Part shown: piece after piece, positions 36,632 through 48,044 of the stretch
Layout of the letters: each line of letters begins with the position of its first letter
Numbering within the stretch: the stretch's first letter is position 1
Assembly (NCBI GenBank): GCA_026874595.1
Contig: CM049312.1
Coordinates: 57,617,429-57,681,428 of the forward strand
Source of the DNA: Sipunculus nudus
Lineage: Eukaryota; Annelida; Sipuncula; Golfingiida; Sipunculidae
Direction of reading: 5' to 3'
Length of the DNA: 64,000 nucleotides
Program-made: the position numbers and the translations under genes
The notes under the pieces: generated by a model
What the model was told of the DNA's origin: nothing
What the model saw: the letters and a program-made list of their open reading frames with translations, nothing else
Database searches by the model: none

Positions 36632-36954
36632 CTCATCTTTATCTTCTGTACCTCTCCAACTTCCAAGATAAATTAAAGGCTGGATGAAATATGATTTGGT
36701 AAGCCATGTCTTGAAAACGGCGTACCATCGCACCACAGGGCGTAGAAAATACCACTGAAAGTATCCTTCATTCGAAAATGAATTTACCTTAACAAAGTCC
36801 AATGATATTTTGTCAAAAATGATATAATTTGTAATATTATAACTGCACATTAACTTGCTAGTTCTGGTAAAACGGATTATGCCCATGGTGTTAATACCCT
36901 TCTGCGATCGTCTGATATTTGAAATGGACAAGAAATACTCGGCCAAGCGATCGT
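36632..36954 (-). CDS. Possible exon of an unidentified gene
   Basis: On the minus strand the acceptor CATGTTTCAG precedes 36954 and the donor GATGAG|GTAAGA follows 36632, both good matches to consensus. The 323-nt span is open throughout: DDRLAEYFLSISNIRRSQKG, ISLDFVKVNSFSNEGYFQWY, FLRPVVRWYAVFKTWLTKSY and LGSWRGTEDKDE. It is rich in aromatic residues. I recognise no family and found no partner exon, so it may be one exon of an intron-rich gene or a chance ORF. Confidence 0.3.
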
Positions 36955-36999
36955 CTGAAACATGAAATGTACAAGACATGAGGAGCGCGAGCACAGCTC

Positions 37000-38195
37000 A
37001 GGCATAGCTGGCAATAACTGCCATATCTCTACATATGGAGCATGCTGCAGACATAAGTTCTAGGTAAGGAGAATTTAAAATTACTGGAAATGCGTATCAA
37101 GTTACAAAACTTAATTTCTTGTATTCTGAGCGTCTCGTGATTAAATACTTTTCAAGTTCTGGTCTTGGTTTGTCCAGTCCAACCTAGTTTAAGTTAGTAT
37201 CAGTGGAGTGTCGTGTTCGTAGATTGTTGTAGACTGTTTTATTTTCTAGTCTCAAGTGTCGAAATTTTAGAGTCATGCTGATATTTGCATATTACACGTG
37301 TCGGATTAATAAATATTTGCAAGTTATTAGTGCCATGTTGATATCGTAACAGTCCTGACAGAGTGAAGTGTTAGATAGTGTTTTTATTAGCATTGTATTT
37401 TATTGTGCCTTGTTTGTATCGGTAGTGCGATTAGCATTTTTTATAGTGTCGTGGTGTTATAAAATAGTATACAAAAGTGCTATTATAGTGTTAGTGTACT
37501 GTGTAGTGTTAGTATAAGCATGGTGTTACCCCCGCATAAAGAGTTGCGTCCCTGTTGTATTTTGGGCAGTTTTAGCGTTGTTGAAAATTTTAAAATTTTA
37601 ATAGTTTCGGTACAGTGTATATGTACAACTGGATATAGAGCTGACAAAGTTCAACAAAACATAGTTGATGCACACATGATAATAATTAAGGTCAATCAAT
37701 GAATATTTACTTTTGTAAGAAACAAAATTGATTTGCATATATTAAAGTGAGTAGCATCGTAGCTGTCATAGTATTCCCAAACGTTTGCTTTACCCAATTC
37801 AAAAAGGGCATCCTGCTTTCAGGCCATATCTTTTTATATACTACAAATTAAGATGACGCCTCCGGTCTTATTCAACTTTAACGTATAACGTTATCTAGCA
37901 GTAATCTGTCATAGGGAAACTATTAAAATTTAGAAGAAACCCGTTATTTATTATTACATAGTTACATTATTAACATTTAAACTGTTAGTGTTAGCGAGGT
38001 ATAAAGTGTGCGATAATTGTATATAGGTTGTAGATGACGTAAAAGTCTCACATAGGTGGTGCCACCAATCTTTTGTATAAGATCGAGGATCTTTGATCAT
38101 ATAAAAAGTTTCCTCAATTTTCCATTAACCTATTATCATACGTCAGGACTGCTAATATCAAAACCACTTATCTGTTTTTCTTAATATTTACCATA
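37000..38195. other. Unassigned stretch with a GT-skewed segment
   Basis: 37190-37520 is strongly G+T biased on the plus strand (repeated TAGTGTT words). Otherwise no gene or repeat recognised. Confidence 0.4.
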
Positions 38196-38199
38196 ATTT

Positions 38200-39060
38200 T
38201 TTCCTACATATTTCCTATATATACGCCAGAAAATAAGTCCGTATTGTATAATTTCTTAAAGTTATGGGCCCAAATATTTTGCATTTTGTAAAAAAAAAAA
38301 AAAAAAAAACAGGAAAGATATTTAGTCAATAACCTGATATTTTTAAGCTAAAGACTTTTTATCAGGTTTATAATTTTGTTTAATCAAGTTTCAACTGTAT
38401 ATCCAAAATAAGCTCTTAATTTTGTAATTTTTTAAGTTATCACCACAAAAATAAAATCAGTATCTTAAATTTTGCCAAACTTTGACCATCGCACTTTTTT
38501 TTCTGTAAGAACTGTTGATTTAATTTTCACAGCATGTACAGATAAGTATTTAATCTGTTTAAATCTGAATTTTGAAAATAAAAGCTTAAATAAGGCTAGT
38601 TATTGAATTTGTTACGAAAATATACAGTTCAGGGGAAAATACTGGGCCGATCCAGGATTCGAACCCATGTCAGTGGCGTACATGTCCGACGTTCCAACCG
38701 CTTTGCTAGGAAAGCAGTGCGGTCCGCTTTTATGTCACCCCGTACCAATTTTTTTAAGGCTCTATTGTATTCCCTTGTATTGTCAACCTGCAGGCAGGCC
38801 ACTTTTTGTCACTGGAGGTCAGCCATGGCAAGGTACCTGATTAGTTATCGGTTTCTTAGGGAGATCCCATGCTGTTGGAGGTGTACAGTTATTCTCATAC
38901 CATCCCCTCCCCAACCCCTCCAACCCTACACACCAGTAATTGTTATGCAGTAATTGTTATTAGTTGCACTGAATTAGTTACTTGTAATGCTGTTTTCACT
39001 CCAATATACAAAACTTTTCTTGAAAAAGTAATTCAAGGAGTAATCTGGAAGATGCCATGT
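38200..39060 (-). repeat. Long 'TTGAATAAAAGCT' repeat family, inverted copy 5
   Basis: Reverse complement of the 30675-31345 copy: GCATGTACAGATAAGTATTT and TAAATCTGAATTTTGAAAAT on one side, GTCAACCTGCAGGCAGGCCA and GCTGTTTTCACTCCAATATA on the other. It is interrupted by a SINE-like insertion of about 135 bp at 38618-38752. Confidence 0.85.
38618..38752 (-). mobile_element. tRNA-derived SINE inserted in an older repeat
   Basis: On the minus strand the pol III A box TAGCAAAGCGG (38698-38708) and B box GGTTCGAATCC (38655-38665) both fit consensus, with about 32 bp between them. The anticodon arm does not form a clean stem, so a functional tRNA is unlikely. The homologous repeat at 30.9 kb lacks this segment, which bounds the insertion. 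Boundaries are good to about 5 bp. Confidence 0.65.
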
Positions 39061-39119
39061 TGGTTAATGTAGCATTTTTAAAGAAATCAATTTTCTTTTA
39101 AATTATTTTGACCAATTAC

Positions 39120-41531
39120 AAGGCCTACAGGCCTAATGCGAACCTGTGCAACGAGGTTACACTAGGTATAATGCTTCAATGCTGGACCATTACTTTTCAA
39201 GGACATGTGTAACATGTGTATGAACAATGCAAGTACTAAACACTAAACAGACGCTGTGCAAAAATGGTGGCAGGTGGCACCACCAATTTTGTGTATGATT
39301 AAGAGCTATGTGAGATCTATACATAGCAAAATTTTTTAAGGGGGATATGTCAAACCAGTCCTGAGATATAAGCTTGAATGTCTGCAGCGTATACATAAAT
39401 GTAGGTGGCGCAATCTGCAACAAAATCCAGAAAGCTATCCAAGATGTATGAACCTGCAAAATTTTAGGCAGATATGTCAAACCACTGCCGAGATATGAGT
39501 GATTTCATCCCACGGCAAACAAACAGACGGATGCTGTGAAAAATGATTGCAGGTGGCCCCACAAGTTTTGCGTATGATCAAGAGCCATGTGAGATCTATA
39601 AACATGCAAAATTTTTGCCAAATCAGTCAAATGGTTCCTGAGATATGAGCTTGGATGTCTGCAGCGTAAATTTGAATGTAGTTGGTGCCACCTGTCATAA
39701 AACAAGAAAGCTGTCAAGGATGTAAAACCCTGCAAAATTTCAGGTGGATAAGTCAAACACAGCTGAGATATGAGTGATTTTATCCCAAGGCAGGTGAACA
39801 GATGAAGGCTGTGCAAAAATGGTTGCAGGTGGCGCCACCAGATTTGCGTATGATAAAGAGCTATAGGAGATCTATACAAATGCAAAATTGGCCCAACTGG
39901 TCAAACGGTTCCCGAGATATGAGCTTGGATGTCTGCAGCGTAGACGTGAATGTAGGTGGCGCCACCTGTAATAAAATCAAGAAAGGTGTCCATGATGTAT
40001 ACACCCGCAAAATTTCAGGTGGATAAGTCGAACCAATGCAGAGATAAGAGTGTTTTTATCCCAAGGCAGATGAACAGACGGACGCTGTGCAAAAATGGTG
40101 GCAGGTGGCACCATCAATTTTGTGTATTATTAAGAGATATGTGAGATCTATACACATGCAAAATTTCAGGGGGATATGTCAAATCAGTCCTGAGATACAA
40201 GCCTGAATGTCTGCAGCATATACATGAATGTAGGTGGCGCCACCTGCCAAAAGATCCATAAAGCTATCCAAAATGTATAAACCTGCAAATGTTAGGCAGA
40301 TAAGTCAAACCACTACTGAGATATGAGTGATTTAAGCTAACGGCAGAAAAACAGACGGACGCTGTGCAAAAATGGTGGCAGGTGGCACCACCAATTTTGT
40401 GTATGATTAAGAGCTATGTGAGATCTATACACATGCAAAATTTCAGGGGGATATGTCAAACCAGTCCTGAGATGTCTGCAGCGTATGCATAAATGTAGGT
40501 GGCGCCACCTGCCAACAAATCAAGAAAGCTATCCAAGATGTATAAACATGCAAATATTAGGCAGATATGTCAAACCACTGCCGAGATATGAGTGATTTTA
40601 TCCCATGGCAAACAAAACAGATGGACGCTGTGCAAAAATGTTTGCAGGTGGCGCCACCGCTTTTGCATATGATAAAGAGCTATGTGAGATCTATAAACAT
40701 GCAAAATTTATGCCCAATCGGTCAAATGGGTCCTGAGATAAGAGCTTGGATGTCTGCAGCGTAAATTTGAAAGTAGGCGGCACCACCTGTCATAAAATCC
40801 AGAAAGCTGTAAAGGATGTATAAACCTGCAAAATTTCAGGTGGATAAGTCAAACCACTGCCGAGATATGAGAGATTTTATCCCAAGGCAGATGAACAGAT
40901 GGACGCTGTGCAAAAATGGTTGCAGGTGGCACCACCAGTTTTGCGTATAATAAAGAGCAATGGGAGATCTATACACATGCAAAATTTATGCCCAATCGGT
41001 CAAACGTTTCCCGAGATATGAGCTTGGATGTCTGCAGCTTAGACGTGAAAGTAGGTGGCGCCACCTGTCATAAAATCAAGAAAGCTGTCCAGGATTTATA
41101 CACATGCAAAATTTCAAATGGATAAGTCTAACCAATGCAGAGTGTATGAGTGTTTTTATCCCAAGGCAGATGAACAGATGGACGATGTGCGAAAATGGTT
41201 ACAGGTGGCGTCACCATTTTAGTGTATGTTATAAAGCCTTCCAAGGGCTACATTTGTGCAAAATCTTTAGCCTTATCGGTCAAAGGGTTCCCGAGATATG
41301 TGGGTTTATGTGTGGAAACAGACGCACAAATGGACGCTGGGCAGAGAGGAAAGGTCAGAGGTCAACCAAAAATGAGGGTGCAGCAGTCCACATGTGACTG
41401 ATCATAATTCCGAATCTTAAAAAATTCTGCCCAGTGGTTATGGAGGAGTTCTCCGGAAACCTATGTGGTGATGGCGGCAGCGTCCGCGTCTGACTGAAAA
41501 CATAGTATCCGCAAAACTCTGTTTTGGCAGC
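39120..41531 (+). mobile_element. Copy B of the GGTGGCGCCACC element, with 277-bp internal satellite
   Basis: A defined 5' leader (AGGCCTACAGGCCTAATGCG) is followed by about eight 277-bp units (39250-41390) and a 3' tail (GAGTTCTCCGGAAACC, CATAGTATCCGCAAAACTCT, GTTTTGGCAG). Each unit has two half-units: one with GTGCAAAAATGGTTGCAGGT+GGCGCCACC and GATCTATACACATGCAAAAT, one with GCTTGGATGTCTGCAGCGTA and GTAGGTGGCGCCACCTG. The copies at 43.4 and 53.5 kb share the same tail, and the copies at 2.7 and 44.6 kb share the same leader, so these are real ends. No coding sequence is conserved; the many small frames are repeat shadows. Confidence 0.85.
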
Positions 41532-41534
41532 TGG

Positions 41535-42028
41535 TACTAGCAGTCTTATCAAGTATCATTTTTAGATATTTGTTGTTTTGCAAATTTAAAAGATATATTT
41601 TTGTGGTAAAAAATAAATATAAACATTTGTATGCATGATGTGACAAGATTGAGATTAATGATGATGCAATTTAAAATTATAAATCAACTTTTAGATTCAG
41701 ATATATATGTTATATTGGAAATGTATAGAAATATAAACTCAATATAAAAACAAATGATGTGATAAAAAATGAGGATCTAATACAAACATTTGTTCATTAT
41801 TTTCCTACCTCAGCAGAGTAGGAGATCATGTTTTGTTTGCACTGTATGTATATGCAGAAGTGTTGTAAATGCTACCCCCCCCCCCCCCCCAACATAATGT
41901 GGTAACAACATTGAGATATATGCATATTGATGCAATTAAGAATTATGAATTAACTTTTATATTCAGAAATATATGTTATATTGGAAATATATTAAAATTA
42001 AAAACTTGAAAAAAATTATGTAATAACT
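41535..42028. other. AT-rich spacer with a C run
   Basis: Two diverged copies of a TTATATTCAGA.ATATATGTTA segment (about 41690 and 41957) flank a 16-C run at 41875-41890. No gene. Confidence 0.5.
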
Positions 42029-42029
42029 A

Positions 42030-42466
42030 GAGCACCGCAAACGTGCATTATAGGCCCGTCGTGTACCTGGTGACCTCTGACATCATTAAGTATGCGTGAA
42101 TTTTGAAACTCTATTAGTAAATATGTATAATGAGCTTCATGAAAATACTATTGATTTTCAGTAAGTCACCAAGGTGCCTCTAAAGTGCGGTGACCTCTGA
42201 CCTTGTTAAACATGCATAGATTTCACTGGAAATCGCGGCGATAGCAAAGTAGCCAAAGAACCAATGGCCTAATTTATGCATGGATTTGCCGATAATCCAA
42301 CTCGGGCAAGACAATTTCGTGGTCAGTAGTTTTGGCGAGTTTGATGAAAACCATGAAAACAATGAAAACCCGGAAAGTTATCGCGGAGACACAAAAAAGT
42401 TAACGGACATACGGACGAACGGCGGGTATACCATAATACTCCCGTTACATGACGGGCGTGTAAAAA
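42030..42466 (+). mobile_element. Hairpin-ended element, copy 2
   Basis: The start hairpin GCACCGCAAACGTGC (42032-42046) is followed by GGCCCGTC. The body has TGACCTCTGAC.TCATTAAGTATGC repeats. The end is GGGTATACCATAATACT with the hairpin CCCGT-tacatg-ACGGG (42441-42456). The ends GCCCGTC and GACGGGCGTG are inverted copies of each other. A short frame at 42280-42567 is not conserved in the other copies. Confidence 0.8.
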
Positions 42467-42469
42467 ATG

Positions 42470-43430
42470 AAGATCTAATGCAAACATTTTTTCATTATTT
42501 TCCTGCTTCAGCAGAATGGGAAATGAGGTTTTTGTTTATCCTCTGTGTATATATGCAGAAGTGTTGAAATTAACACCATGCCCTCCCCTCCACCATTATA
42601 CCCCTACATTTCAATGAAGATTGGAAATGTAGTATATACGTTGGTGAATCGATTGATCGCGATAGTGTCAAACATCGTATTGATATCGCTAGTTCCCCTT
42701 GCATAGATACATTCATGATACATGTCGATCAACATGAAATAACAAATACAATTCATTCCTGCATGGCAAACTTAACCTTAGGGCGATGCCCAGGAATCTG
42801 AACTTGTCTTGGATCGAATATGTACGGCGATACGCATCGAGATTAATACTGTCACAACACAAGTATAATGCAGATATCTTAAATTCCTCAATATCTTGAC
42901 ATTAACCCAGGACTTTATTTGCTGTTAAAGTCGTGACCCCTCCCCCCCCCCTTCCCCATCCTTACCCCGACGTGTCATTTCAATGGACTTACCCCCTTCC
43001 CCCAGTTTATCTCTGGGTCGTCACGCTATCAACAGCTGTAGGAAGGACGCTTTAATGCTCCCTGTCTGGTGCGTATACCAGGAGGCACTTAACCCGTATC
43101 TCTTTACAAAATACAGGGGATTTACATTTTGTCTTTCATTTACAAGGTCTTCTAAAGGTTTTCCAGCGGCATCGATTTCCATATGTACCTCAAGTTTATA
43201 AAATAAGTTAAATCATGCAATTATCATCTTGGTTTGCAATAGCCAGCCATAAATACAAACAAATAGAAAAAGAAATTGAATTAAAGGAAAATTAGCTTTA
43301 GCATTTTTTAAAACTAGAAAACGGGCAGTCGAAAAGCGGCTACGTGTATCCGCCATATCACATAGGCATGGGTGAAGCAAGACATGGAATGTTCCTGACA
43401 TGACATGACTCTAAAATTTGTGGCATCAGT
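42470..43430. other. Unassigned stretch
   Basis: No gene or repeat recognised. Contains a C-rich patch near 42940-42960. Confidence 0.4.
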
Positions 43431-43434
43431 GATG

Positions 43435-44295
43435 CTAATCAAACTCCTCATATATGTGCAATATTCTCAAGAACAGATCTACAGATGGATACACATGCAA
43501 GATTTCAGGCCAATCCACTACTGAGAAAATGTGCATTGAAGTATTCTATAACGACAGAACAGCAGATGGCGCCACCTGTCCGGTCTACAACAAAGCTTTC
43601 CAAGACGGATAAACATGAAATAATTTCAGGCTGACACATCCACTCCTCAGATATAAGCAATTTTTACCCAAACTGACGGAGGGACGCCACACACAAAAAA
43701 ATTGCAGACTGTGCCACCAGTCTTGAATACAAGACTGAGGTATCTAAGAACTATAGAAATGCACAATATCAGGTCAATACAGCAAATCACTCTAAGAAAA
43801 GGACATAAATTCATTCTATGAAAACGGGAAGGTAGGTCAGGCCACCAGTCTGATCAACGAGGAAACTCTCCAAGATGGATGGACATGCCGAATTTCAGAC
43901 CCAATACATTAAAACACTCCTGAGATATGAGCAATTTTCAAATAAAGCAAACGTATGATTGGACGCCACACGAAACGTTTGCAATTGGTACCACCAGTCT
44001 CGAATACGAGATGGAGAGATCAAGGATCTATGGACATGCAAAATTTCAGCTCAATACATAGAACCACTCCTGAGATATAGGCTGTTATCAAAAAGACACC
44101 TGGTTTCATAATGTACAATAAGGAATGCAGGTGGCGTCACCAGTATTTGTTAGGCACAACTACACACATAACTATCCCAGGTTTCAGAAAGATTAGTCCA
44201 AGGGTCTAAGAGTTCTCCGGAAACGAATGCCACAGTGGCGGCGGAAGCCGGTCAATACATAGTATCCACAAAACTTTGTTTTGGCAGATACAATG
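43435..44295 (+). mobile_element. Copy C of the GGTGGCGCCACC element (diverged, with 3' tail)
   Basis: Three or more diverged units with GATGGCGCCACCTGTC and TACCACCAGTCT, then the diagnostic tail GAGTTCTCCGGAAACGAATG and CAAAACTTTGTTTTGGCAGA. Same orientation as copy B. Confidence 0.8.
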
Positions 44296-44628
44296 ATCGA
44301 TCCATTGTCAGTTGTTGGTAAGTCTGTTGAATGAGGATGTCAGTGACTAAAGCTGAAAATACGATGAGAATGATGTTACCATCAAGCCTCCAGGTTACAA
44401 GGTTATATATGCATGGCTAGGAATAACAAGAAGTAATACCCGGTCGTCAGGCCATTAGATCAAATCTCTGATGATCCGGATTTCACCATTATGCCTTAAG
44501 TGGAACCAACAGGTTTGAGACAGGATTTTCCTTTCCGAAGTCAAAATAATAAATTAGGATTATTAAGTATGGACACTCAGAGACCTCCATAAGGCATGGT
44601 CAGAAATTAAGCATTTTCCCTTCAACGA

Positions 44629-45550
44629 TGCCTACAGGCCTAATGCAAACCTGTGCAAGGTGATATACATCAGGTATAATGCTTCCATGCTGGACCTGAA
44701 CTTTTTAAGTAAATGTGTGACATTTATATGTACATCGCAAATACTTAACATTTTGAACCCGAGTCCAAGCATCATTTACAAAAACGTCACTGAAGATGTA
44801 TGGACATGCAAAATTACAGGCAGATACTTCAAACAAATCTTTGGTTATGTGCACAAATGCATGAAACAATTGTAGGTGGTGCCACAAGTCTTGTAAACAA
44901 CAAAATATCCGAAATGTATCAACAAGAATCATTTAGGCCAAAAAAAAAAATTAAAAGTATGGTTCACAGGCACCGCCCGCATCAATTTTAAACCCCCGCA
45001 TCAAAAATTATTATTTTGATTTTCAATAGAAACTTACCAATTTTGTGCTGCAACCGCTCGGACATTTCTTTCAAGAAGATAAAATCATACAATTTTCTTT
45101 TTTTTAAAGTAGGGCTTTTACTTGTTTAGCAAAATAAATCTGTTATTATCATGCTTTTCCCTAATCATTTGTCTTTTTTATCGAAACATACCAAAAATTA
45201 AAAAACCGCCCGCCCGCATTGATTTCTGAGAAAAAAGTGCCTGAGAACCATACCTTTTTTTTATTTTGGCCTTAAGGCTGAAATGTAAAATCCTTTCTGA
45301 GAAATAGGCAGGGACATATACTGTGCAAAAATTATTATAGTTGGCACCACCAGTCTTTTACGCAACAAAGCTATCCGAGATGTAAACATATGCCCAATTT
45401 CAGGCTGATATATCAAATTCTGCCTTAGAAATAAGCAGGGACATACACAGTGCAAAAATCAATGTAGGTGGCAACACCAATCTTGTGTACCAAAAAGCCA
45501 TCAAAGATGCATGGACAATTCAAAATGTCAGGCCAATAAATCAAACTTCT
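44629..45550 (+). mobile_element. Copy D of the GGTGGCGCCACC element, split by a MITE
   Basis: The leader CCTACAGGCCTAATGCAAAC is followed by diverged units. The element is interrupted at 44936-45271 by a TIR element and resumes with AGGCTGAAATGTAAAATCC and further GTTGGCACCACCAGTC units. Confidence 0.8.
44936..45271. mobile_element. 336-bp MITE with TTA duplication, PIF/Harbinger-like
   Basis: Both ends begin GGCCAAAA followed by an A/T tract, then the word AAGTATGGTTCACAGGCACC on the left and, inverted, GGTATGGTTCTCAGGCAC on the right. TTA lies at 44933-44935 and 45272-45274. The interior is AT-rich and non-coding, with CCGCCCGC near both ends. It sits inside copy D, so it is younger than that element. 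Confidence 0.85.
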
Positions 45551-46100
45551 CTTGAGTCAGGTGCACTGGGCTGACCAAGCTCAGGTGAGGAAGGCAGTTG
45601 CCCCGATTGAACCGGACCTCATTGCCAACTGCAGCTACTGCACTGAGTGAACTCTTAACCTGCACCTGGCATTACCGGTTGATCTCTTTACCTGTTGCCT
45701 AATCTGATACAGATGGCAGTCTGCCAAAGCTATAAATAGATCCAGACTGACCTTTGACCAGTTGCCATATCTGAAACAGTTGGCAGTCTGCCAAGCTATG
45801 TATTGATATATAAACAATATTGGTCTGTTGGTAAATCTGTTAACACATACTGAAAGACTTTGGCTAAAATGCTTTTTTTCAAGCTGATATATTCACAAGA
45901 TTTTTTTTTTATCAAAATGTTCAGCTTTTTTTACCAAAGTATCTCACAGTCCTTTCATTGTTAAAGGTCCAATAATTCTGCCAAAAATTATTTAAGTAAA
46001 CTTGAACAAAGGCCACCTAAGAATCATTTTTGTGCAATGTTACAGAAGTTAAACAACAGTTTTGAAGAATAAGACAATTGCAGCCCTCATTTTGAAATAG
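45550..46100. other. Unassigned, with a short duplicated motif
   Basis: GGCAGTCTGCCAAAGCTAT at 45715 recurs at about 45780 (GGCAGTCTGCCAAGCTATG), offset about 66 bp. Otherwise nothing seen. Confidence 0.5.
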
Positions 46101-46690
46101 GCCTACTAATGGCCACAATTCAAGACCAACTTCAGCTTCCTATGACTCTACCAAAAATCAATGAACCCAATCTATTCTTAAACAATTGAAAGAACCCTGT
46201 CCTAGGATAATTCTTGTGAAAAAATTAAACCATTCCGCTTGACAGTTTCTTCATAAATATCTAGCAGAAAGAGGCTAAAATTCGGGATTTTCTCCGTAAA
46301 AACTGGTCGATGTAGGTGGCGATACAAAACTGCAATTTCAAATGTTACCAACATTTGCACAAAATTTGGTGATGCTTACCCCTTGTTGTTTCCGAGATTT
46401 TTATGTTAGTATGCTTTCTTGCCCAAATGACTAAGTTCAAATTCCTGTAATTTAGTCAAAATTCATCAAACCCAAACCATTTGTATAAACTTGAGAGAGC
46501 TCGTCTCTGGGATCATTACTATTTAATATTGAAGTCTGTTCCCTGTAAAATGTAAGTTGATGCAGGTGGCGCCACAAAATGCTTAATCCCACAATATTCA
46601 ATATGAGATTTTTGCATAAAATTTGGGGATGCTAGCTTCTGCTATTCATGAGCAATTTTGTGTAAATGTACTGACCGATGACCCCCGTAC
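46100..46690 (+). repeat. Two diverged tandem units of about 255 bp related to the GGTGGCGCCACC family
   Basis: GATGTAGGTGGCGATACAAAA at 46311 and GATGCAGGTGGCGCCACAAAA at 46560, each followed by CAACATTTGCACAAAATTTGG-like words. A third short member lies at 50705-50830. Confidence 0.7.
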
Positions 46691-46692
46691 AA

Positions 46693-46725
46693 ACAAGGGA
46701 CCCATGGGTCACGGCGCTCAGCTGA
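46693..46725 (+). repeat. Core motif GGGACCCATGGGTCAC+GGCGCTCAGCTGA, short copy
   Basis: Identical over 33 bp to 28601-28633. Confidence 0.9.
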
Positions 46726-46729
46726 TCAT

Positions 46730-47150
46730 GATTGGACTATAAATGTATAACCATTGTGATAAAATATTGAGTAGATAAAGCTTAGAATATCATGGTCATG
46801 TTGGGTTTTATAAAAGGAATATAATGTAATATGCGAGTAAATGATATATGAAATAACCTGACTGATGGATTAATACGGAGTAAAATATAGTGGTTTATTT
46901 TTTATTTATTTGGGAGGGGTCGAAAAAAGCAATTTATTTGAGCAAATATGAATGCAATGACAGTATGCCAAGCAGTGGTATAATGATGATAAGGCTATTT
47001 GTTGAAGGATCTATAGTGTATGGAAAACTGCAAGAGTTCAATTTGACAGATACAAGGTTATGATTAACTATACTGATGAGGGGATTTATGAATTTGTGAC
47101 TGTATGACATAATATCTTGACAAGATCGGTCTTGACAAGGTGCATTATTT
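46730..47150. other. AT-rich spacer
   Basis: No gene or repeat recognised. Confidence 0.45.
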
Positions 47151-47384
47151 TGATGCCCCTCACGTCTACATATTACACAGTATTGACCTAATTTCTGGCA
47201 TGTACATAGGTACCTATGGAAAAATGGTCAACAGTACTGAACCACCTGGAAGGTTAAAATCTTAAAAATATGATGAAATGTAGATAATGTTTGAGAGGAA
47301 GAGGTAACCTGGGCCATGGTTGGTTTATATCATTGAAGAAAATGTTGCAAATAATATTTGAGACCTGACCATGCCTTTCCATTG

Positions 47385-47570
47385 GTAACCTTTTTGATAA
47401 GCTGTTGACAGTTCAACAGTTCACACATTTGTCTGATGAGATCAAATTTATTTGGTAAACCTTTTTTATCAATTTTATGATATGTATGCAGTTGCCATAA
47501 CGTCCCCATTCCACAGGTGCAATGACTTGATAGAGGTGGGGGGGGGGGGGGGGGGGTGGGGGGGTTGTTA
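47385..47570 (+). repeat. 'GATAAACTGTTGACAGTTC' repeat, copy 2, ending in G runs
   Basis: Matches 28255-28520 (TTTTTGATAAGCTGTTGACA, ATAACGTCCCCATTCCACAG) and ends in a 19-G run (47538-47556). Confidence 0.75.
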
Positions 47571-48044
47571 TAATCAGAGTTAAAATGCCTCTGTCTCTCT
47601 GTAGATATTTTCTTTAATTATTAAATTTTATGCTATAGCCATAGAACTATTGTTCACAGTGCCAAGGAGCAAAACCTCAGTGGGATGAAGAAGGGGATCA
47701 ACACCCTTGCATATACATACAGGATATGAAATTTAATTCAACAGTGCTTATAAAAAAAAGTTTATTCATGAACATTTAATATTTATAACAGACAGAAAGA
47801 TGGAGAAACAAAGCAAATGATTTTTTCCACATTCTACTGAGCCAAGAAAAAATTAACAATATTTGCATTTATTCCTTTTTTTTCATTACATAATTTTAAT
47901 ACAAGTTTCCGAATGTTACTATAAATTTACAGTATAACATACATTTGATTGTGAATATTTCAGTTGATTCACATTTCTAAATTGCATCAACATTTATAGC
48001 TAATGTATCTAGTTTATAGTACCTGTCAACAGAATGGGATGGAG

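Noticed and set aside
38645-38720. Functional tRNA gene
   Set aside because: A and B boxes are good, but the anticodon arm does not fold and the segment is part of a larger insertion. Called a SINE head.
39190-41401. Many ORFs of 60-126 codons on both strands
   Set aside because: Shadows of the 277-bp satellite. Similar frames recur each unit but are broken differently, so no protein is conserved.
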